Shown: in pieces, positions 1 through 9,493 of the stretch
Numbering within the stretch: position 1 is the stretch's first letter
Layout: each line of letters starts with the position of its first letter
Assembly: GCF_003122365.1 (NCBI RefSeq)
Contig: NZ_CP029254.1
Span: 6,822,001-6,886,000, forward strand
Length of the DNA stretch: 64,000 bases
DNA from: Streptomyces spongiicola
Lineage (GTDB): Bacteria; Actinomycetota; Actinomycetes; Streptomycetales; Streptomycetaceae
Direction: 5' to 3'
The notes under the pieces: model-generated
The model's input: the letters and a program-made list of their open reading frames with translations, nothing else
The model's database searches: none
What the model was told of the DNA's origin: nothing
Translations under genes and position numbers: made by a program

Positions 1-1
1 C

Positions 2-1339
2 GGCGACTACGGCCTCGCCGTCGAGCCGTTCGCCAACCCGCTGTGCGGCGCGCTCGGGCCGTCCGTCGTCCACGACGTGTCGTCCACATCCACCTCGGCC
101 GCCATCGGCTGCTTCTCCATGCGGTCCGGCGACTACCTCCGCGAGACCTTCTGGGGCGGCCACGCCGACAGCTTCGGGCACAGCGTCCGCATCGGCGTAC
201 TGGAAGGGCTGGAGCGCTACGCGGGGATGCGCCCGCGTGCCAAGCGCGCGCGGGTGACGGACTCGCTCGACGCGCTCCGGGCCCGCGGCGCCCACACCGT
301 CGACCCGCGCGTGTGCGGGCTCTACTCCGACGACTTCCACCGGGCCAACCCCAGGGTCAGGCCGTTCACCCCCGACCGCGAGATCCCCTGGGTGTGGGGC
401 TGGTCGCTGCGCGACGAGCGCCCCGTACTGGTGCCCGAGGTGCTGACGTACTACCACGCCCCCGGCCTGGAGAACCGGTTCGTGCAGGAGAGCTCCAACG
501 GCTGTGCGTCGGGCGGCTGCCTGGAGGAGGCCGTCTACTTCGGGCTGATGGAGGTCGTCGAGCGGGACGCGTTCCTCCTCGCCTGGTACGGACGGGCCCG
601 CCTCCCCGAACTCGACCCCCGCACCAGCACCCGGCCCGCCACCCGCCACATGGTGGAACGGCTGGAGATGTACGGCTACGAGGCCCGCTTCTTCGACACC
701 CGCATCTCCTTCCCCGTCCCCGTCGTGACCGGCGTCGCCGTACGGTACGACGGCGGTCCGGGCCGGATGTGCTTCGGCGCGGGCGCCGGTCTCGACCCCG
801 AGGCCGCGCTCGCCGGAGCGCTGTGCGAGATCGCCACCGACGCGGTCAACCTCCAGGGCCGCACCGAGCGCGACGAGCCCCGGCTGCGCGCCATGACCGA
901 GGACTTCCACCGGGTCACCGCCCTGCACGACCATCCGCTCGCCTACGGCATCCCGGAGATGGGCCGCCACGCCCACTTCCTCCTCGGCGAGCCCGGCGAA
1001 CCCCGGCCGCCCCTCGTCCCCATGGCCGAGCGGTACGGAGACGGCACGGTGCCCCCCGTCTCCGGCGACCTCCGCGACGACCTCGTCCGCTGCCTCGACG
1101 CCGTCACCGGCGCCGGCTTCGACGTGGTCGTCGTGGACCAGACGATGCCCGAGCAGCGCGGGCTCGGGCTGCGCACCGTCAGCGTGCTCGTCCCCGGCCT
1201 GCTGCCCATCGACTTCGGCTGGAGCAGGCAGCGCGCCCTCGGCATGCCCAGGCTGCGCACCGCCCTGCGGGAGGCCGGTCTGCGCGAGCGCGACCTGACC
1301 CCCGCCGACCTCAACCCCGCGCCGCACCCCTTCCCCTGA
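2..1339 (+). CDS. YcaO-domain azoline-forming cyclodehydratase (5' partial)
   Basis: ATP-dependent cyclodehydratase subunit predicted to turn Cys/Ser/Thr of a RiPP precursor into azolines by amide-backbone phosphorylation. The frame is open from base 2, so the gene starts upstream of the window and its N-terminal leader-binding part is not visible. The segment ANPLCGALG near the start aligns with ANPVCGALG in the second YcaO (10717-12762). Visible YcaO features are the ATP/Mg motif around CLEEAVYFGLMEVVERDAF, the block VVVVDQTMPEQRG, and a C terminus ending PHPFP, the PxPxP tail of azoline-forming YcaO proteins. A sagB-type gene follows after 57 bases. Seen: motifs and synteny. Inferred: substrate is the peptide encoded at 13171-13347. 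Confidence 0.93.
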   Translation, partial: GDYGLAVEPFANPLCGALGPSVVHDVSSTSTSAAIGCFSMRSGDYLRETFWGGHADSFGHSVRIGVLEGLERYAGMRPRAKRARVTDSLDALRARGAHTVDPRVCGLYSDDFHRANPRVRPFTPDREIPWVWGWSLRDERPVLVPEVLTYYHAPGLENRFVQESSNGCASGGCLEEAVYFGLMEVVERDAFLLAWYGRARLPELDPRTSTRPATRHMVERLEMYGYEARFFDTRISFPVPVVTGVAVRYDGGPGRMCFGAGAGLDPEAALAGALCEIATDAVNLQGRTERDEPRLRAMTEDFHRVTALHDHPLAYGIPEMGRHAHFLLGEPGEPRPPLVPMAERYGDGTVPPVSGDLRDDLVRCLDAVTGAGFDVVVVDQTMPEQRGLGLRTVSVLVPGLLPIDFGWSRQRALGMPRLRTALREAGLRERDLTPADLNPAPHPFP

Positions 1340-1396
1340 CCGCGCCCGCCCCCTCTGACCGGGCCCGGCCCGGCACCCCACGGAAAGGAGCACCCC

Positions 1397-2995
1397 ATGG
1401 GGTACGCCCATGACTACGCCGCCGCGATCATGCAGCGGGGCAGGGTCCCGATGCCGCCGGCCGACTTCGTCCCGAACTGGGCCGACGGCCCGCGGAAGAC
1501 CAAGCTCTACCCGGGCGCCGACACCGTGCCGCTGCCCGGCCACACCGTGCCGCCCGGGGCGACGGTCGGCCGCGGACTGGCGCCCGACGACGACGGCCCC
1601 GAGCGGCCCTTCGACCTGCCCGCCCTGTCCGGCATGCTGCGGGACTCCTACGGGCTCACGGGCCGACGGCTCGGCGTCCAGGCCAACACCGACCTCGACG
1701 CGCTGCCGTTCCACCCGCTCGCCAACTGGTCCCGCGGCACCGCGTCCGGCGGGGGCCTCTACCCGGTCAGCGTCTACTGGGTGTCCGGGCCCAGCGGCCC
1801 CCTGCCGCCCGGAGTGCACTACTACGCGACCCGGCACCACGCCATGCAGCGCCTGCTCTCCGGCGACGTCTCCGGAGAGGTGCGCGAGGCCCTCGGCGAC
1901 CCTGCCTCCGCCGGCGAACGAGCCGCCGGCACCGACCAGTTCCTCGTTCTCGGGGTCAAGTACTGGCAGAACGCGTTCAAGTACAACTCCTTCTCCTTCC
2001 ACGCCGTCACCATGGACGTCGGCACCGTGGTGCAGACCTGGCGGATCTGGGCCAGGTCGCAGGGCCTCGGCATCGAGCCCCTGATGTGGTTCGACGAGCG
2101 CAGGATCGCCCGGCTGCTGGGGGTCCGCACCGAGGACGAGGGCGTGTTCGCCGTCGTGCCGCTGCGCTGGCGGGGCGCGCGGGCCAGGCCCGCGCCGCCG
2201 GCGGGCACCGCGACCGTCCGCCGCCGAGACGTCGAACGCTCGCGCACCGTCCTCACCTTCGACGCGGTGCGCGGGATGCAGGAGGCCACGGAGGAGCACG
2301 CCGCACGGCGGCCCGCCGCGGCGGCGCTCGCCCCGGCCGCCGCTCCCGTCCCCGACCGCGCGCTGCCGGCCGTCCCGCTCCCCGCACCGCTGCCGCTGGA
2401 CACCGATGTGCGCACCGCGCTGCGCGACCGCCGCAGCAGCTTCGGCCGGTTCGACGCCCGGCGGCCCCTGAGCGCCGAGCACCTGGCGTCCTGCCTGGCC
2501 GCCGCGGCCACCGGCGCGTCCCTCGGCGGCGACACCGGCACCGGCACCACCCGGATCGCGGGCCTGTACGCCTTCGTCGGCCACACCGAGGGCATCGCAC
2601 CCGGCACCTACGCCTACGACCCGGCGGCACACACCCTGCGGCTGGTGAAGGCAGGACCGCCCGGCACCTTCCTCCAGAAGAACTACTTCCTGGCCAACTA
2701 CAACCTGGAGCAGACCGGCGCGGTCCTCGTGCCGACCGTCCGCACCGGCGCCGTGCTCGACACCGTCGGCGACCGCGGCTACCGGATCGCCAACGCCGTG
2801 GTCGGCGCGATCTCGCAGAGCGTCTACACCGCCGCCTCCGCCCTCGGTATCGGCTGCGGCGTCGCGCTCGGCTTCGACAACGTCTCGTACTCCGAGGAAC
2901 TCGGTCTCGAACGGACCGGGGAGTCACCCCTGCTGATCATGATGCTGGGCAGCGAACGGCCCGCGCCCGCCGACTTCCGCCACGAGATCGCCTGA
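1397..2995 (+). CDS. SagB-type FMN azoline dehydrogenase, two nitroreductase-like domains
   Basis: Predicted FMN-dependent dehydrogenase that oxidises azolines to thiazoles or (methyl)oxazoles. The 532 residues hold two nitroreductase-fold repeats. The first (about 30-270) has the SagB-like stretch RGTASGGGLYPVSVY. The second (about 335-532) has RDRRSSFGRFD, the Arg-rich FMN-binding start, and ends with GESPLLIMMLG. An Ala/Pro-rich linker joins them. The double-domain form is common for actinobacterial SagB proteins. The ATG is preceded by GGAAAGGAG six bases upstream. Position between the YcaO and LanB genes in the same orientation supports one operon. Function is confident; the oxidised positions are not known. 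Confidence 0.93.
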   Translation: MGYAHDYAAAIMQRGRVPMPPADFVPNWADGPRKTKLYPGADTVPLPGHTVPPGATVGRGLAPDDDGPERPFDLPALSGMLRDSYGLTGRRLGVQANTDLDALPFHPLANWSRGTASGGGLYPVSVYWVSGPSGPLPPGVHYYATRHHAMQRLLSGDVSGEVREALGDPASAGERAAGTDQFLVLGVKYWQNAFKYNSFSFHAVTMDVGTVVQTWRIWARSQGLGIEPLMWFDERRIARLLGVRTEDEGVFAVVPLRWRGARARPAPPAGTATVRRRDVERSRTVLTFDAVRGMQEATEEHAARRPAAAALAPAAAPVPDRALPAVPLPAPLPLDTDVRTALRDRRSSFGRFDARRPLSAEHLASCLAAAATGASLGGDTGTGTTRIAGLYAFVGHTEGIAPGTYAYDPAAHTLRLVKAGPPGTFLQKNYFLANYNLEQTGAVLVPTVRTGAVLDTVGDRGYRIANAVVGAISQSVYTAASALGIGCGVALGFDNVSYSEELGLERTGESPLLIMMLGSERPAPADFRHEIA

Positions 2996-3025
2996 ACCAT
3001 GAGAACCGGAAGGGTGGGGACCACG

Positions 3026-5917
3026 ATGCCGTTCATGCTCCGCGTCGCCGGGCTTCCCGTCGACAGCGTCCGCGAACTGCGCTGCCCGGACAGCCGCCGC
3101 TGGGCCGACGACGTGCTCGCCGAGACCGAGCGGCTGGCCGCCGAGGGCACCCGCCTCGGGGACCTGCTGCACGGGCTGATCGGCCACAACGAGGACGATT
3201 CATCCCGGCGGAGGCTGCTCGCCCTGCGCCGCGCGGTGTTCAACAACCGGCTGCCCGGCGAGGCGAGCACCGCTCTCGGGCACGTCCGCGCGCAAGCCCC
3301 GCACACCGCGGCGATGCTGGAACGCTGGCTCACCGACCGCCGCGCCCTCGACGCCCGCCGCGCGGAAGGCGCCGCGCTGGTGGCCCGTGAGACCGGCCGC
3401 GCCCGGGCCGCCCTCGGCCGGCTGGCGGGGGAGCCTCGGCTGCGCGGCGGCCTGCTGCTGGCTTCCCCCACACTCGACGCCCGGCTCGACGAGTGGCGTG
3501 GGCGGCTGGCCGCCGACCCGGACCGTACGCCCGGCAAGCGGGACCGCAAGATCGAGCGCTCCCTGCTCGCCTACCTGTACCGCACTGCGTGCAAGACGAG
3601 CCCGTTCAGCACGTTCACCGGTGTGGTGCCGGGGGAGTTCACGGTGGGGGAGGCCGGGTCGGAGGAGTGCGCGGCGGGGGAGTGCGCGGCGGGGGAGGCC
3701 GCCGATACGGGCGGGACGGCGCACGGCGGGACCGCGACCGGCGCCCGCGAGCCCCGCGACGCCCGCGACGCCCGCGAGGCCCTGGCCGTCCGCGTCGACG
3801 ACGAGTGGACCGGCCGCGCCCGGCTCAACGTGGCCGCGCTCGGCCGGCTCGCCGAGGCGGTCACCGGTGACGCCGCCCGGCGCGCGGATCTCCCTCTCGC
3901 CCTCGCACCGGGCTGGGGCCGCGTCGACGACCGGGTGCGCTATGTGCGCCGCTGGGTCACCTCGGGCGACGAGGACACCGCCGTCACCTTCGACGCCGTC
4001 CGGGACCGGTTGTTCTTCCTGCGCAGCAGCGGCACCCTGGAGCGGCTGATCTCCCTCCTGGAGGACCGCGGCAGCCTCCGCCACGCGGATCTCGCCGCAT
4101 GGCTCGCCGCCGACCGCGGAGCCACCGAGGCCGAGGCGGAGCAGTACCTGACCGCCCTGCTCGACATCGGCATGGTCCAGGTCCCGGGACTGCGCACCGC
4201 GGTCCACGACACCGATCCGCTACGCGCCTTCCAGGACTCGCTCCGTGCCCTCGGCAGCGACTGGGCCTCCGGACTCGCCGATCGCCTCGACGCACCGCTG
4301 TCCCGTGTGGACCGCTTCGCCGCCGCGGCGCCCCGCGACCGCCGCGAACTGCTCGACGGCCTGCGGGAGGACCTGCACGGTGTGCAGAGGGAACTGGGCG
4401 CCGGGCGGGGCAGGGTGCCGCAGACGGTGCTGTACGAGGACGTCGCCGCCGGCCGGGAAGTGCGGCTGCCGCTGGACGCCTGGACGCGCTCGGTGGCCGG
4501 ATCGCTGAGCGCGGTCGAACGCGTCCTGCCCGCCTTCGACCTCACCCTGCCGCAGCGCATCACCTTCAAGGGGTTCTTCCTCGCCCGCCACGGCCGCGGC
4601 GGACGCTGCGACGACCTGCTGAAACTCGTCCACGACTTCCACGAGGACTTCTTCGACCAGTACCTCTCGTTCACCTCCCGGCGAACCCCGTTCGATTCCG
4701 AGGGCCGGTATGTGCCGGAGGAGAACTGGCTGGGTCTGCCCCAGCTCAAGGCCCTCGACACCGCCCGCCAGACGTTCGCCGAGGGGATGCGCGCCCTGTG
4801 GGAGACCCGCGGGAACGGCGGGGACGGCGGGGATTCCGGGGATTCCGGCGGTACTCGGCGCGGCGGGGATTCCGGGGGCGCTGGGGGCACTGGGAACAGC
4901 GGCGACGGCGGCGGGGACGGCGGGGAACTCGTCGTCGGCGAGTCCCTGCTCGCCGAGGTCGCCGCCGAACTGGAGTCGGTCGCGCCGTCGTTCGCCCCGC
5001 TGAGCCATCATGTCCAGCTGGCCGTCTCCCGCGGTGGCGAGCCGCTGGCGGTCCTCAACCGCTCCTACGGCGGGGTCTCGTTCCCGTTCAGCCGCTTCGC
5101 CGACTGCTTCGAGGGCCTGGAGGAACGGCTGCTGCACCGCTCCGCCGGACTCTGCCCGGACGGAGCGGTCCTCGCCGAGGTCACCGGCGGACCGGTCACC
5201 AGCAACCTCAACCTCCATGGGCGGCTGACCGAGTACGAGATCGTCTGCCCCGGTGAGAGCGCCACCCTGCCCGAGCCGTACAGCCTCCACCTGGACGATC
5301 TGCATCTGGTGCACGAGGAGGACGGCGACCGGCTCGCCCTGCGGTCGGCCCGGCTCGGCCGCGAGGTCGTGCCCGTCTACCTGGGCTACCTCGTGCCGCT
5401 CGCCCTGCCGGAACTCCCCCGGACCCTGCTGCTGCTGTCGCCGAGTTCCATGTCCCCGCTGAACGTGTGGGGCGGCGTGCCCGAGAGCGACCCGGTCGGC
5501 GGGGTCACCCGCAGACCCAGGGTCCGGCACGGCGGTGTGGTGCTGAGCCGGCGGAGCTGGAGCGCGCCGGCCTCCGTCCTGCCGCCGCACGGCAGGGACC
5601 GGACGCAGGAGGACTGGTTCCTGGGCTGGCACTCCTTCCGGCGCGCACACGGGCTCCCCGACCGGGTCTTCGCCACCGTGACGGACAGCGGGGCGCGCGG
5701 AGCGACCGGCGCCAAACCGCAGTACGTCGACTTCGACAGCCCGCTGTCCCTCGCGGCGTTCGAGGCGACCCTCGGAACGGCGGCGGCCCGCGTGGTCTTC
5801 CGCGAGATGCTGCCGGACGAGAGCGGACTGCATGTGTCGTCCGCGCGGGGCCGCCATGTCGCCGAACTGGCCGTGGAGACCACGGCCGTCCCCACCCGAC
5901 CGAAGGGACGACGTTGA
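3026..5917 (+). CDS. LanB-like glutamylation-domain dehydratase (Lant_dehydr_N)
   Basis: Homologous to the glutamylation half of class I lantibiotic dehydratases and to the TclK/GodF proteins, which use glutamyl-tRNA to activate Ser/Thr before elimination. The protein (963 residues) has the family segments FNNRLPGEAS (about 70), ACKTSPFSTFTG (about 190-200), ITFKGFFLARHG (about 513), GLPQLK, LNRSYGGVSFPFSRF and VTSNLNLHGR, and ends without an elimination domain, which is encoded by the next gene. I prefer the ATG at 3026, with GGAAGGGTGGGG upstream, over the ATG at 2999, which has no clear ribosome site. A Gly/Asp/Ser-rich insert at about residues 595-634 is not typical and lies on a DNA tandem repeat. 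The gene end overlaps the next start by four bases. Confidence 0.92.
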   Translation: MPFMLRVAGLPVDSVRELRCPDSRRWADDVLAETERLAAEGTRLGDLLHGLIGHNEDDSSRRRLLALRRAVFNNRLPGEASTALGHVRAQAPHTAAMLERWLTDRRALDARRAEGAALVARETGRARAALGRLAGEPRLRGGLLLASPTLDARLDEWRGRLAADPDRTPGKRDRKIERSLLAYLYRTACKTSPFSTFTGVVPGEFTVGEAGSEECAAGECAAGEAADTGGTAHGGTATGAREPRDARDAREALAVRVDDEWTGRARLNVAALGRLAEAVTGDAARRADLPLALAPGWGRVDDRVRYVRRWVTSGDEDTAVTFDAVRDRLFFLRSSGTLERLISLLEDRGSLRHADLAAWLAADRGATEAEAEQYLTALLDIGMVQVPGLRTAVHDTDPLRAFQDSLRALGSDWASGLADRLDAPLSRVDRFAAAAPRDRRELLDGLREDLHGVQRELGAGRGRVPQTVLYEDVAAGREVRLPLDAWTRSVAGSLSAVERVLPAFDLTLPQRITFKGFFLARHGRGGRCDDLLKLVHDFHEDFFDQYLSFTSRRTPFDSEGRYVPEENWLGLPQLKALDTARQTFAEGMRALWETRGNGGDGGDSGDSGGTRRGGDSGGAGGTGNSGDGGGDGGELVVGESLLAEVAAELESVAPSFAPLSHHVQLAVSRGGEPLAVLNRSYGGVSFPFSRFADCFEGLEERLLHRSAGLCPDGAVLAEVTGGPVTSNLNLHGRLTEYEIVCPGESATLPEPYSLHLDDLHLVHEEDGDRLALRSARLGREVVPVYLGYLVPLALPELPRTLLLLSPSSMSPLNVWGGVPESDPVGGVTRRPRVRHGGVVLSRRSWSAPASVLPPHGRDRTQEDWFLGWHSFRRAHGLPDRVFATVTDSGARGATGAKPQYVDFDSPLSLAAFEATLGTAAARVVFREMLPDESGLHVSSARGRHVAELAVETTAVPTRPKGRR

Positions 5918-7302
5918 CCACGACCGCCGCTGACAGCGCCCAGCCCGCCCGCGGTTCCCGGACCGCCTCCGCCCCCGGGTCCGGGTCCGTTTCCGGCTCC
6001 GCCCCCGGCTCCGCTCCCGGCTCCGGCACCGGCTCCGCTTCCGGCTCCGCTCCCGGGTCCGGCACCGGCTCCGCTCCCGGGTCCGGCACCGGCACCGGCT
6101 CCGGCCCCGGTTACGGTGCCGGGTCCGTCTCCGCCGACGCCCGGGAGGCCGGACCCGGCCCGGAACCGTTCGACGGCCCGGAACCGGGCAACGACAGTGT
6201 GCCCGCCGCCCGGCCGGGATCAGCCCCGGCCGTGGCCCACGACTGGCAGGCCACCCATGTCTTCTACGCCGCCAACCCCCGGCCCATGCTCCTCCAGTGC
6301 ATCAGGCCCCTGGTGGCCGCTCTGGAGGAGGACGGGCTGATCTCCGGCTGGTTCTTCATCAACTACTGGCTGGAGGGGCCGCACGTCCGGCTGCGGCTGA
6401 AGCCCTCCTCCCCGCAGACGGCGGCGGAGGTGCGGCGCCGCACCGAGGAGGCCGTCGACGCGTTCCTCGCCGAACGCCCCGCCCTCTACGAGGTCGACTC
6501 GGGCTTCCTCAACGACTTCTACAACACGCTGTTCGACATCGAGTTCCCCGGCGCGGAGCGCGGCCACTACACCGACGCCCAGGGCCGGATGCGGCTGCGC
6601 CCGAACAACTCCCGCAGCGCGGAACCGTACGAGCCCGAGTACGGCAAGTACGGAGGCCCTGCGGGAGTAGCCCTCGCCGAATGGCACTTCCGCCACTCCA
6701 GTGACCTGGTCGTCGAGGCCTTCCGCACCAAGAACCTCCATCTGCGCACGGTGCTGCTCGGCACGTCGGCGCAGCTGATGATGGTCATGTCCGGCACCTT
6801 CCTGCACGGGGACACCGAACTCGCCGACTACCTGGACAGCTACTACACCTTCTGGCACCGGGCCTTCCCCGGGACGGGCTTCATCGGCAGCGAGGAGTAC
6901 GACCGCAACTACGCGGCCATGGCGCCCTCGCTCGCGGGCCACTTCACCCGCGTCCGTGCCGCCACCCGCGACGGAGCACCGGGCCGGCTGCCCTCCTTCC
7001 TGGCCGGCTGGGCCGAGCACTGCGCCGAACTGCGCCACCGCGCCGAGAAGCTGGCCACCGACGGGGACCTGGTGTTCCGTTCCTGGGACGGCGCGCGCGA
7101 CGAACGGGTCACCGACCCGGCGGCCGCACTGCCGCTGCTGCTCTCCCCGTACATGCACATGACCAACAACCGGCTGCACGTCACCATCAGGGACGAGGCC
7201 TACCTCGCGCACGTTCTGAGCCGCGCCCTGCGCGAACCCGAGCGCGAACCCGAACCCGGACCCGGGCGTGAATCCGCAACCGGACCAGAGGAGGCGAGGT
7301 GA
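5914..7302 (+). CDS. SpaB_C / thiopeptide-type elimination-domain protein
   Basis: Split-off elimination half of a class I dehydratase (as TclL/GodG), predicted to remove glutamate from activated Ser/Thr to give Dha/Dhb. The SpaB_C-like domain covers about residues 108-455: it begins near HDWQATHVFYAANPRP, has INYWLEGPHVRLRLKP in its centre and ends with HMTNNRLHVTIRDE. The TTG start at 5914 sits in TTGA, overlapping the LanB stop, with a GAAGGGACG ribosome site. Residues about 12-70 are a Gly/Ser/Pro/Ala/Thr repeat encoded by a short DNA tandem repeat and probably disordered. A cycloaddition enzyme (TclM) has the same domain, so this could be that enzyme instead; its immediate partnership with LanB favours elimination. 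Confidence 0.87.
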   Translation: MTTTAADSAQPARGSRTASAPGSGSVSGSAPGSAPGSGTGSASGSAPGSGTGSAPGSGTGTGSGPGYGAGSVSADAREAGPGPEPFDGPEPGNDSVPAARPGSAPAVAHDWQATHVFYAANPRPMLLQCIRPLVAALEEDGLISGWFFINYWLEGPHVRLRLKPSSPQTAAEVRRRTEEAVDAFLAERPALYEVDSGFLNDFYNTLFDIEFPGAERGHYTDAQGRMRLRPNNSRSAEPYEPEYGKYGGPAGVALAEWHFRHSSDLVVEAFRTKNLHLRTVLLGTSAQLMMVMSGTFLHGDTELADYLDSYYTFWHRAFPGTGFIGSEEYDRNYAAMAPSLAGHFTRVRAATRDGAPGRLPSFLAGWAEHCAELRHRAEKLATDGDLVFRSWDGARDERVTDPAAALPLLLSPYMHMTNNRLHVTIRDEAYLAHVLSRALREPEREPEPGPGRESATGPEEAR

Positions 7303-8513
7303 CCACCCCGGCCGTACCGGCGCGCTACCGTCCCGCGCTCCGCCCCGGGGTGCTCCTCAGCGACGAACTGCTGCACGGGCCGGACCTCGTCCACCTGATC
7401 AGGAACACCGGGAGCGGGAAGTCGTTCAGGGTCGGCCCGCGGGAGCACTTCCTGATCTCCCGGATGGACGGAACCCGGACCCTGGAGGAGATCGGAGCCG
7501 ACTACGCGGGGCAGTTCGGGCGGCGCCTCGGGGACTCCCACTGGCGGTCCCTGCTGGCGCTGCTCGGCTCCCGCGACCTCCTCGCGGGCCGCCCGGCTCC
7601 CACGGCCGCACCGGAGGGCGAGGCTGCCGGAACCCCGGCCGGGACCGCGGCCGGGACCGCGGCCGGGACCGCCTCCCGCCCGGCGCCCGTGTCCGGGGGC
7701 GAGCCGCCCGTGTCCGGGGCCGAGCCGCCCGCGGCAGGGCGGCTGCTGCGCGGCAGCGTCCGCCTCGTCGCGGACGCGGACGCGACCGCGACGAGGCTCC
7801 ACCGCCTCGCCCGGCACCTGCTCTCCCCCGCCGCGCTGCTGCCGCTGCTGGTGCTGACCGTGGTCATGGAGACCACCCTGCTGCTGCGCCTGGGTGAACT
7901 CCTCACCGACACGGCCGCGTTGTTCAGCGCGCCGGCACTGCTTCTCGCGGTCGCCACGCTGCTGTGGCTGAGCACGGCACTGCACGAACTCGCCCACGGA
8001 GTCCTCGCACACCACCACGGCGGACGGGTGTCCGAGATAGGGCTGCGCTGGCGCCTCCCCGTGGTCATCATGTACTGCACCGTGGACGACTTCCTCCATC
8101 TGCCCGGACGGCGAGGCAGAATCGCCACCGCCGCCGCGGGCGCCGCCATGAATCTGCTGTTCCTGCTGCCGTTCTTCGCCGTCTGGACGCTCGCCCCGCT
8201 CGACCACACCACCCGCCAGGCGCTCGGGGCGCTCCTCCTGCTGGGCAGCGTGCAGGCGTTCGCGATGCTGCTCCCGCTGCCGCCCCTCGACGGGTACCGG
8301 ATCGCCGCCCAGCTCCTGGGCGCCACCGGACTCGCCGCCTCCACGGCCGCGTACCTGAAACTGGTGCTACGGCGCGACCGGGCCGCCGCCCGATACCCCC
8401 GGCGCGCCCGGCGGGCCTACACCGCCTACGGAGCGGCGGTCGCACTGACCCTCGCCCTGCTCGCGGCCGCCGCGGCGGCCGTGTTCCACCACTACCTCAC
8501 CACCGCGCCATGA
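7299..8513 (+). CDS. M50-family membrane metallopeptidase with PqqD/RRE-like N terminus
   Basis: Putative peptide zinc metalloprotease of the YydH/site-2 protease type. The zinc motif HELAH lies at residues 229-233 in a membrane helix, and the third ligand motif LPPLDGYR has Asp331 after another helix. About five hydrophobic segments are visible. The N-terminal 95 residues (SDELLHGPDLVHLIRN onward, with SRMDGTRTLEEIGADY) look like a PqqD-like winged helix used to bind leader peptides. An Ala/Gly/Thr repeat linker joins the two parts. It starts with GTG overlapping the previous stop (GTGA), after GAGGAGGCGAG. In this cluster it may remove the leader or assist export or immunity; that role is inferred. 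Confidence 0.85.
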   Translation: MTTPAVPARYRPALRPGVLLSDELLHGPDLVHLIRNTGSGKSFRVGPREHFLISRMDGTRTLEEIGADYAGQFGRRLGDSHWRSLLALLGSRDLLAGRPAPTAAPEGEAAGTPAGTAAGTAAGTASRPAPVSGGEPPVSGAEPPAAGRLLRGSVRLVADADATATRLHRLARHLLSPAALLPLLVLTVVMETTLLLRLGELLTDTAALFSAPALLLAVATLLWLSTALHELAHGVLAHHHGGRVSEIGLRWRLPVVIMYCTVDDFLHLPGRRGRIATAAAGAAMNLLFLLPFFAVWTLAPLDHTTRQALGALLLLGSVQAFAMLLPLPPLDGYRIAAQLLGATGLAASTAAYLKLVLRRDRAAARYPRRARRAYTAYGAAVALTLALLAAAAAAVFHHYLTTAP

Positions 8514-8554
8514 CGGCCCTCCGGCCGCGATCCGCACCCACGAAGGAGAGTTCC

Positions 8555-9493
8555 ATGCCCCCCACCGCCGGCCCGCAGGACGGCCCGGCCGTCGCCCTCG
8601 ACACCGTGCACAAGCGCTACGGCGCCGTGCAGGCCGTCGACGGCGTATCCCTGACCGTCCCCCGTGGTGAGTTCTTCGGGCTGCTCGGGCCCAACGGCGC
8701 CGGGAAGACCACCCTCGTGGAGATCATGGAGGGCCAGCGGCGCGCGGACTCGGGCGCCGTCACCGTCCTCGGCCACAGCCCCTGGCCCCGGAACCCGGCG
8801 CTCCTGGCACGCATCGGCGTCCAGACCCAGTCGTCCGCCTTCTTCGTCCGGCTCACCGCCCGGGAGCATCTCCGTACGGTGGCCGCCCTGTACCGGGTGG
8901 ACGACACCGCCGCCGAGAGCGCGCTGGCCTCCGTCGGCCTCACCGAGCACGGCGGCACCCGGGTCGACGACCTCTCCGGAGGGCAGCGGCAGCGGCTCGC
9001 CATCGCCTCCGCCCTCGTCCACCAGCCCGAGCTGATCTTCCTCGACGAGCCGACCGCGGCCCTCGACCCGCAGGCCCGCAGGACGCTGTGGCAGGTGCTG
9101 CGCGACCTCAAGGGAGAGGGCCGCACCATCGTCTACACCACCCACCACCTCGACGAGGCGGAGGAACTGTGCGACCGGGTGGCGATCCTCGTCGGCGGCC
9201 GGGTCGTCGCGCTGGACAGCCCGGGCCGGCTCATCGAGCAGGGCAGTCCCACCACGCGGCTGCTCGTGCCCGCCGCGCGGCTGGACCTGGAGACGGCCCG
9301 GGGTATCCCGGGTGTCGAACACGCCACCCTCGACGGCGACTCGGTCGTCCTGGAGACCCTCGACGCCGGCAGCGTGCTCGCCGCCGTCGACGCCCTCGCC
9401 GGACTCCGCGGTGTCCGCACCCGCACCGCCGGACTGGAAGACGTCTACCTCCAGCTGACCGGCGCGCCGGAGGACCACCGCAGCCAGGGCTAG
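8555..9493 (+). CDS. ABC transporter ATP-binding protein (peptide export/immunity)
   Basis: ATPase subunit of an ABC-2 type exporter. Walker A is GPNGAGKTT (about residue 46), the signature is LSGGQRQRLAIA, Walker B is LIFLDEP, and the H-loop lies in YTTHHLDEAEELC. The C-terminal 90 residues form the accessory domain typical of CcmA/DrrA-type ATPases. The ATG follows AAGGAGAG. The gene lies 41 bases after the M50 gene and 474 bases before its permease, an unusually long gap filled with low-complexity DNA. It probably pumps out the mature RiPP or gives self-resistance. Confidence 0.93.
   Translation: MPPTAGPQDGPAVALDTVHKRYGAVQAVDGVSLTVPRGEFFGLLGPNGAGKTTLVEIMEGQRRADSGAVTVLGHSPWPRNPALLARIGVQTQSSAFFVRLTAREHLRTVAALYRVDDTAAESALASVGLTEHGGTRVDDLSGGQRQRLAIASALVHQPELIFLDEPTAALDPQARRTLWQVLRDLKGEGRTIVYTTHHLDEAEELCDRVAILVGGRVVALDSPGRLIEQGSPTTRLLVPAARLDLETARGIPGVEHATLDGDSVVLETLDAGSVLAAVDALAGLRGVRTRTAGLEDVYLQLTGAPEDHRSQG

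Noticed and set aside
43..1413. Long Arg/Pro-rich reading frames overlapping the YcaO gene and similar ones throughout
   Set aside because: High GC leaves frames open; these products are Arg/Pro/Ala/Gly rich with no domain, and they overlap genes with clear motifs.
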